From positions 1 to 34,683 of the forward strand of contig JAKANM010000003.1 in the NCBI GenBank assembly GCA_021812425.1: DNA of 34,683 nt, read 5' to 3'. Shown one piece after another: positions 30,091 through 34,683 of this stretch. Each line of letters opens with the position of its first letter. Within the stretch, counting starts at the first letter, position 1. A model generated the notes under the pieces. It saw nothing but the letters and a program-made list of their open reading frames with translations. It was not told where the DNA came from and did no database searches. Position numbers and translations under genes: made by a program. The stretch is from a bacterium (lineage in GTDB: Bacteria > Patescibacteriota > Patescibacteriia > Magasanikbacterales > GWA2-37-8).

Positions 30091-30462
30091 TTAAACAACT
30101 TCCGGGGCTAGTGAAATAATCTTTTGGAAACCTTTGGTTCTGAGCTCGCGCGCGACCGGACCGAAAATACGTGTTCCTTTTGGCTCTTTACTGGCGCGAT
30201 CGATAATTACCACGGCATTTTCATCAAAGCGGACATAGGTGCCATCGGTGCGGCGGGTTTCTTTGCGCTGGCGGACAATCACGGCATGTACAATATCACT
30301 TTTCTTTACCAATCCGCGCGGCGCGGCTTCTTTCACAACACAAGTGATAACGTCGCCGAGCCTCGCATAGCGTTTTTTGTAGCCATCAAGCACGCGGATG
30401 CATTGGAGCTTTTTGGCTCCGGTATTATCAGCGACTGCTAGCATTGCGCGATGTTGAATCAT
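30091..30462 (-). CDS. rplN: 50S ribosomal protein L14 (uL14)
   Basis: The 123-aa protein shows the L14 pattern: [63 protein letters not shown], and [13 protein letters not shown]. It forms an intersubunit bridge. Length is normal. Confidence 0.98.
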   Translation of the reverse strand: MIQHRAMLAVADNTGAKKLQCIRVLDGYKKRYARLGDVITCVVKEAAPRGLVKKSDIVHAVIVRQRKETRRTDGTYVRFDENAVVIIDRASKEPKGTRIFGPVARELRTKGFQKIISLAPEVV

Positions 30463-30477
30463 ATTCTTATTCTTATA

Positions 30478-30756
30478 TTATGGTTTCTTCTCGACTTCTA
30501 CTTCCACCAAACGCCAGCGTTTTGTTTTTGAAAGCGGGCGGCATTCCACGAAAACCACCTTGTCTCCAACCTTAGCGGCGCCTTTTTCATCGTGGACATG
30601 AAATTTCTTGCTAACGCGGTACTTCTTCTGGTACTTTTCATTCATCTTCATGAAATCAACCTGAACAGTGATCGTCTTCTGCATTGAAGCCGATGTCACT
30701 ACACCGTTGAAACTTCGATAAATTTTTTCAGGTTGCTTTTCCATTTTCTTTTCCAT
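30478..30756 (-). CDS. rpsQ: 30S ribosomal protein S17 (uS17)
   Basis: The 92-aa protein has the S17 OB fold with FNGVVTSASMQKTITVQVD, KKYRVSKKFHVHDEKGAAKVGDKV and ECRPLSKTKRWRLVEV. A Lys-rich N-terminal lead of about 12 residues precedes the core; an internal ATG (30744) could be the real start. Confidence 0.96.
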   Translation of the reverse strand: MEKKMEKQPEKIYRSFNGVVTSASMQKTITVQVDFMKMNEKYQKKYRVSKKFHVHDEKGAAKVGDKVVFVECRPLSKTKRWRLVEVEVEKKP

Positions 30757-30762
30757 ACAAAA

Positions 30763-30945
30763 TTATTTGGTATCTAATAACATGCGAACGCGGGCGATAG
30801 TTCGGCGCAGAGCGCTGATTTCATGCACCTGCTTCAGACGACGCAAATGGGCCTGAAGACGTAACACAAACAGCTTCTGATCTAGTTCTTTCAATAAATC
30901 ACCTAGTTCTGCTTTGCTTTTGGCTTTTAAATCCGCGAAATCCAT
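30763..30945 (-). CDS. rpmC: 50S ribosomal protein L29 (uL29)
   Basis: This 60-aa helical-hairpin protein has the L29 pattern: DLKAKSKAELGDLLKELDQKLFVLRLQ followed by ALRRTIARVRMLL. It sits at the exit tunnel, where chaperones and SRP dock. Neighbours rplP and rpsQ are 3 and 6 bases away, the standard order. Confidence 0.96.
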   Translation of the reverse strand: MDFADLKAKSKAELGDLLKELDQKLFVLRLQAHLRRLKQVHEISALRRTIARVRMLLDTK

Positions 30946-30948
30946 ATC

Positions 30949-31374
30949 TTAAACGGTTATAAAATTTTTCTCAATAAACTTGGTCTTAACGCCGAATTTG
31001 TAACTCGCCATATTCATGGCTTCCATTGCTTGTTCGCGGGTAACACCTACCATTTCGAACAATATTGTTCCTGGTTTCACAACTGCGACATAATGATCCG
31101 GAGCTCCCTTTCCGCCACCCATCGGGGTTTCGTTGCCTTTCATGGTAACTGGTTTATCCGGGAAAATTCGAATCCAAACCTTACCACCGCGGCGAACATA
31201 ACGAGTAAGAACGCGGCGGGCAGACTCAATCTGACGGCTGGTTACCCAACCGTAGCCCTGACTCTTCAATCCGAAATCTCCAAAATCAATCGAATTCGCG
31301 CGCGTCGCAACACCCTTCTGGCGTCGGCGGCCTTTATGCCATTTTCTGTGTTGTACTTTCTTTGGTAGCAACAT
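30949..31374 (-). CDS. rplP: 50S ribosomal protein L16 (uL16)
   Basis: The 141-aa protein begins [17 protein letters not shown] and contains [67 protein letters not shown] and a C-terminal [18 protein letters not shown], all L16 marks. It lies near the A-site tRNA elbow and is a late assembly protein. Confidence 0.98.
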   Translation of the reverse strand: MLLPKKVQHRKWHKGRRRQKGVATRANSIDFGDFGLKSQGYGWVTSRQIESARRVLTRYVRRGGKVWIRIFPDKPVTMKGNETPMGGGKGAPDHYVAVVKPGTILFEMVGVTREQAMEAMNMASYKFGVKTKFIEKNFITV

Positions 31375-31377
31375 ACA

Positions 31378-32076
31378 TTAAGCTTTATGTTCTTTGGCTT
31401 TTGATTCATCTACTTCCTTTTTTTCAAACTTGTCTTTTTTTGCAAAAGTTTCTCCGAAATAAATCCAGACCTTAACACCAATCTTACCGTACATAGTGTG
31501 AGCTTCGGCAAGCGCATAATCAACATTACTGCGCAAAGTGATAAGCGACATTTTACCGGCAGCTAATTTCTCACGGCGGGCGATTTCCACGCCGTTGAGA
31601 CGTCCGGCCATACCGATTTTTACTCCTTTGGCGCCAGCGGCCATTACTTTCTCGATCGTCTGTTTCATGACACGGCGGAACGGCAAACGCTTTTCGATAT
31701 CAAGAACCATGTTCTGCGCCACAATCGCGGCTGACAGAGCTGGCTGTTGAACCGGCTGGATATTTAATTTGACTTTTGTTTTAAATTGTAAAATTTTCTT
31801 TTCAATTTCTTTTCGGATCAATTCAAGCCCCTGACCGCCGCGACCGATTACCACGCCAGGCTTGCCGGCGAGAATAGTAATAGAAAGATCCTTTGGAGTT
31901 CTTTCGATGCTGATCGAATCAACGCTGGCTTCCTTTAATTTCTTTACCAAAAATTCCCTGATCGCAATTTCTTGTTTCAAAAAACCAGGAAGTTGATCGC
32001 GCTTGGCGAACCAACGTGAATCCCACGGAAAAATGTAAGGGGTGCGATGAATTTTTGGATGGACTTTGTGACCCAT
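31378..32076 (-). CDS. rpsC: 30S ribosomal protein S3 (uS3)
   Basis: The 232-aa protein has MGHKVHPK at the start, a KH domain with GKPGVVIGRGGQGLELI, and the C-terminal S3 domain with PFRRVMKQTIEKVMAAGAKGVKIGMAGRLNGVEIARRE. A Lys/Glu-rich tail ends it. It lines the mRNA entry channel with S4 and S5. Confidence 0.98.
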   Translation of the reverse strand: MGHKVHPKIHRTPYIFPWDSRWFAKRDQLPGFLKQEIAIREFLVKKLKEASVDSISIERTPKDLSITILAGKPGVVIGRGGQGLELIRKEIEKKILQFKTKVKLNIQPVQQPALSAAIVAQNMVLDIEKRLPFRRVMKQTIEKVMAAGAKGVKIGMAGRLNGVEIARREKLAAGKMSLITLRSNVDYALAEAHTMYGKIGVKVWIYFGETFAKKDKFEKKEVDESKAKEHKA

Positions 32077-32081
32077 AAAAA

Positions 32082-32462
32082 TTAATTAGTTTTCTTGCTT
32101 TCAGATTTAGCTTTTGATTTCACCTCGAGCGCTTCGAGAACTAAACTCACATGCGAGGTTCGTTCGCGAACTGGTGTTGCGCGGCCGTGCGCTTTCGGCA
32201 TAAATCTCTTTAGCATCGGACCGCCATCAACCATAATCGACTTCACAATCAAATTTTCTAAACCAAGATTATGATTGTGTTTCGCGTTGGCAACAGCAGA
32301 ATTAAGCAACTTCAACATCGGCTTCGCGCCTTTTTTGTTCAGGAGGCTAAGTATCGACTGAGCGCGAGTTACGCGTTTGCCGCGCATAAGATCAGCAATC
32401 AGACGAAGCTTTTTCGGGCCCATTCGATAATATCTAAGTTGTGCTGTTACCGGTTGTGTCAT
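32082..32462 (-). CDS. rplV: 50S ribosomal protein L22 (uL22)
   Basis: The 126-aa protein has RYYRMGPKKLRLIADLMRGK, KLLNSAVANAKHNHNLGLENL and the tunnel-reaching hairpin with FMPKAHGRATPVRERTSHVSLVL. The end is a Lys/Ser-rich tail. Order rpsS-rplV-rpsC is standard. Confidence 0.97.
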   Translation of the reverse strand: MTQPVTAQLRYYRMGPKKLRLIADLMRGKRVTRAQSILSLLNKKGAKPMLKLLNSAVANAKHNHNLGLENLIVKSIMVDGGPMLKRFMPKAHGRATPVRERTSHVSLVLEALEVKSKAKSESKKTN

Positions 32463-32472
32463 ACATTATAAA

Positions 32473-32811
32473 TTATTTCTTGGCTGGAGCGGCAGCTGCG
32501 GCTGGAGCCGGAGCGGCTTTCGCTACTGCGGCGGCTTCCTGTTCCTTGGCCATCTTTCCGCCATGACGGACGAATTTACGGGTTGGAGAAAATTCTCCAA
32601 GCCGATGTCCAACCATATTTTCATCAACTAAAACTGATAAAAAATCTTTACCGTTGTGGACCAAAAACGTCACCCCGACCATCTCTGGAGAGATGACACA
32701 GGCACGGGACCAAGTCTTGATTGGCGCGCGTTTGCCGCTATTTTTCAAGGCCACTACCTTTTTCAGTACTCGCGGATCAACGTAGGCGCCCTTTTTTAAA
32801 CTTCGTGACAT
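32473..32811 (-). CDS. rpsS: 30S ribosomal protein S19 (uS19) with Ala/Pro-rich tail
   Basis: The first 90 residues are ordinary S19 ([71 protein letters not shown]). The last 20 or so are a low-complexity Ala/Pro/Lys tail ([20 protein letters not shown]), which most bacterial S19 proteins lack. S19 is at the head of the 30S near the A site, so the tail would point to the solvent or intersubunit side. Confidence 0.96.
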   Translation of the reverse strand: MSRSLKKGAYVDPRVLKKVVALKNSGKRAPIKTWSRACVISPEMVGVTFLVHNGKDFLSVLVDENMVGHRLGEFSPTRKFVRHGGKMAKEQEAAAVAKAAPAPAAAAAPAKK

Positions 32812-32823
32812 ATTTCAAAAAAA

Positions 32824-33669
32824 TTATTCAGCTTTAACACGACGGGATTGAACAATAAATTTGTCGCTCCACTTCTGTGGTTTTCTAGTACGAACACCGC
32901 GAGCCTTCTTTCCATAAATCGTCATGGCTCCACGTCTCTGACCGATCGGACTGTGACCCTCACCACCACCATGCGGGTGATCAACCGGGTTCATATTCTT
33001 TCCTTTAACGGTTGGTTTGATACCGCGATGGCGAATGCGTCCGGCCTTGCCCCAGCGAATAAGACGGCGATCCGGGTTGCTGAGTACTCCGACGGTGGCG
33101 GCACAATCAAACGGTACGGCTCGAATTTCTCCAGAAGGTAATTTGATCTGAGCGTATTCTCCTTCAGTGCCGACCAGCTGAGCGCTTAATCCGGCGCCGC
33201 GCGCGAGTTGACCGCCGCGACCAGGAGTTAATTCGACATTGAAAATAAACAAACCGGCCGGGATAAATTTGAGCGGCATGCGGTTGCCGGCTTTGGCTTC
33301 GATCGCCTTGTCGGAAGAAAGAACTTTGGCGCCGACCGGTAAGGCTTCCGGAGCAAGAATATAAGATTTGGTGCCATCGGTATACTGAATAAGGGCAATA
33401 CGGGCGCCGCGATTTGGATCGTATTCAATCGCTTTCACTTCGGCTTCCATTCCGTATTTTACTTGTTTGAAATCCACCAAGCGGTAATATTTCTTGGCGC
33501 CGCCACCCTGGTGGCGAACGGTAATCACACCCTGATTATTGCGTCCGGAATTTTTCTTGATAATCTGAATCAAGCTCTTTTCCGGTTCAAATTTTGTGAT
33601 ATCAGAAAAAGCGTCCGTAGAAGAATTACGGCGACCTGGACTGGTTGGTTTGTAGACAATAATCGGCAT
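32824..33669 (-). CDS. rplB: 50S ribosomal protein L2 (uL2)
   Basis: The 281-aa protein has the OB and SH3-like domains of L2 with [37 protein letters not shown], and the conserved C-terminal loop [18 protein letters not shown] whose His residue is near the peptidyl transferase centre. Length and ends are normal. Confidence 0.98.
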   Translation of the reverse strand: MPIIVYKPTSPGRRNSSTDAFSDITKFEPEKSLIQIIKKNSGRNNQGVITVRHQGGGAKKYYRLVDFKQVKYGMEAEVKAIEYDPNRGARIALIQYTDGTKSYILAPEALPVGAKVLSSDKAIEAKAGNRMPLKFIPAGLFIFNVELTPGRGGQLARGAGLSAQLVGTEGEYAQIKLPSGEIRAVPFDCAATVGVLSNPDRRLIRWGKAGRIRHRGIKPTVKGKNMNPVDHPHGGGEGHSPIGQRRGAMTIYGKKARGVRTRKPQKWSDKFIVQSRRVKAE

Positions 33670-33674
33670 AAAAT

Positions 33675-34073
33675 TTAAACGCCTTCGTGAATAGTGATTG
33701 AATCGCCTGGTTTCAATGTTACCATCGCTTTTTTGAAATCTGATCGTTTGCCTTGGCCTTTGCCAAAACGAACGCGGTGTCCTTCAACATTCAAAACTCG
33801 AACTGATGTCGGACTAACCCCATAAAGTTCCTTCACAGCGGCAACGATTTGTGTCTTGTTGGCAGTCTTATCAACTATAAAGGAATAGGTTCGGAATGCG
33901 CTCTGCGCGGTAGCGGATTTCTCGGTAACCAACGGTCGAACAATCACCCGAATGGTTTCACCAGACGCTTTCGCAACATTCGCAGGGGCGACAACTTTTT
34001 GTTCAACTTCAACCGCCTCAGCCTTTGGAGCCTTCGCAGTTTTGGTTTTTCGTAATTTATCCATTATTCCCAT
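33675..34073 (-). CDS. rplW: 50S ribosomal protein L23 (uL23) with N-terminal extension
   Basis: The L23 core (about 42-132) shows [48 protein letters not shown] and a basic loop. About 40 residues precede it, rich in Lys, Ala and Val ([17 protein letters not shown]), longer than usual. L23 docks trigger factor and SRP at the exit tunnel. An ATG at 34064 is an alternative start. A short AAAGG lies only 3 bases before the first ATG. Confidence 0.96.
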   Translation of the reverse strand: MGIMDKLRKTKTAKAPKAEAVEVEQKVVAPANVAKASGETIRVIVRPLVTEKSATAQSAFRTYSFIVDKTANKTQIVAAVKELYGVSPTSVRVLNVEGHRVRFGKGQGKRSDFKKAMVTLKPGDSITIHEGV

Positions 34074-34079
34074 ATGCCT

Positions 34080-34683
34080 TTATTTAGATAAAACTTCCTC
34101 GATCTTTTTGATCCCTTCAACGCTCGTAATGATCGCCTGCTTTGACAATAATTCAACAACATTCAAATCCTCGGCGCGAGCGGTCTTAACAGCCTTCAAA
34201 TTGTTGGTGACTTTCAAAACCTTGGCATCTTTGCCGGCGGTAACAACCAAAAAAGTTCTTTGTTTGGCCGGTAAAGCTTTCAAAAAAGCGGCAAATAACT
34301 TGGTCTTCGGTTCAGCAAAAGAAAAATCTTCCACTACCCAAAGCGCGCCATTTTGGGCCTTGTCGGACAAACACATGCGAGTAGCAAGGCGTCGGGTTTT
34401 TTTGTTGATCTTGGTAACGTAATTGCGGATTGAAAGCGGACCAAACGCCACGCCGCCGCCCTTCCAAATCGGGGAACGGATTGAACCGTGACGAGCGCGA
34501 CCGGTACCTTTCTGTTGCCACGGCTTCTTGCCGCCGCCATGAACTTCACCGCGATTTTTGGTGTCGGCCCATGATTCGCGCGCGTTATTGCGCTGAGCGA
34601 CAAAAACTTCGTGGATAATTTCCGGCTTTACGGCAACATTAAAAATCTTCTCGTTCAAATCGAGTTCCTTTACTTCCTTACCT
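34080..34683 (-). CDS. rplD: 50S ribosomal protein L4 (uL4), 5' end cut by window edge
   Basis: The frame stays open to the right edge (GKEVKELDLNEKIFNVAVKP), so the first few codons are missing. L4 marks are FVAQRNNARESWADTKNRGEVHGGGKKPWQQKGTGRARHGSIRSPIWKGGGVAFGP (the tunnel loop region) and a C-terminal Rossmann-like domain ending VEGIKKIEEVLSK. It is the first visible gene of the S10-spc operon; rplC and rpsJ are expected beyond the edge. Confidence 0.97.
   Translation of the reverse strand, partial: GKEVKELDLNEKIFNVAVKPEIIHEVFVAQRNNARESWADTKNRGEVHGGGKKPWQQKGTGRARHGSIRSPIWKGGGVAFGPLSIRNYVTKINKKTRRLATRMCLSDKAQNGALWVVEDFSFAEPKTKLFAAFLKALPAKQRTFLVVTAGKDAKVLKVTNNLKAVKTARAEDLNVVELLSKQAIITSVEGIKKIEEVLSK

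Overview
The window looks like a piece of a Patescibacteria (Candidate Phyla Radiation, CPR) chromosome. Supporting signs are: the spc ribosomal operon runs rpsE directly into rplO with no rpmD (L30); two-membrane-segment VirB2-like pilin and Clp-type ATPase genes sit with radA; most core genes have no Shine-Dalgarno (SD) sequence; and several housekeeping proteins are short (Rel 498 aa, RecO 183 aa). TGA is used as a stop codon (pilin/M15 gene, map), so the UGA=Gly code of some CPR lineages is not in use. I cannot name the lineage more closely; Parcubacteria-like is a guess.

Layout. (1) 1-6229, plus strand: 3' end of a Clp/ClpB-type AAA+ ATPase, a coiled-coil membrane protein, a membrane-anchored beta-propeller, a DsbA-like protein without its CxxC, a secreted pilin-like/M15 peptidase fusion, and radA. 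These are tightly packed and look like one operon with an envelope or secretion theme. (2) 6231-9456: recG (minus), a 70-aa membrane protein with its own promoter and terminator (minus), tRNA-Arg(GCG) (plus), and a 168-aa membrane protein behind tRNA-Val(CAC) (minus). (3) 9526-18299, plus: an LCP-family envelope protein, a palindromic repeat, der, pth, dprA, topA and rel. (4) 18296-19930, minus: parAB. (5) 20022-21050, plus: tRNA-Leu(CAA) and a membrane metallophosphoesterase. (6) 21047-24786, minus: adk-map-ruvX-recO-asnS, transcribed in that order from a promoter before adk. (7) 24900-25157, minus: an 85-aa membrane protein as a self-contained unit. (8) 25312 to the right edge, minus: the S10-spc ribosomal operon from rplD (cut by the edge) to secY, ending in a clear terminator.

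Regulation. Good sigma-70-type promoters can be read upstream of all three tRNAs, the LCP gene, parAB, adk and the small membrane-protein genes. Three tRNA genes sit in divergent promoter pairs whose -35 boxes overlap, abut or lie 10 bp apart. A palindromic intergenic repeat occurs directly upstream of der and rplE; its 13-bp stems differ at three positions, all compensated. A related half-element precedes map.

Coding density is very high. No stretch over 300 bases lacks a gene; the longest intergenic spaces (about 125-155 bases) hold the promoters, terminators and hairpins listed. I saw no CRISPR array, transposase, rRNA, origin or consensus parS.
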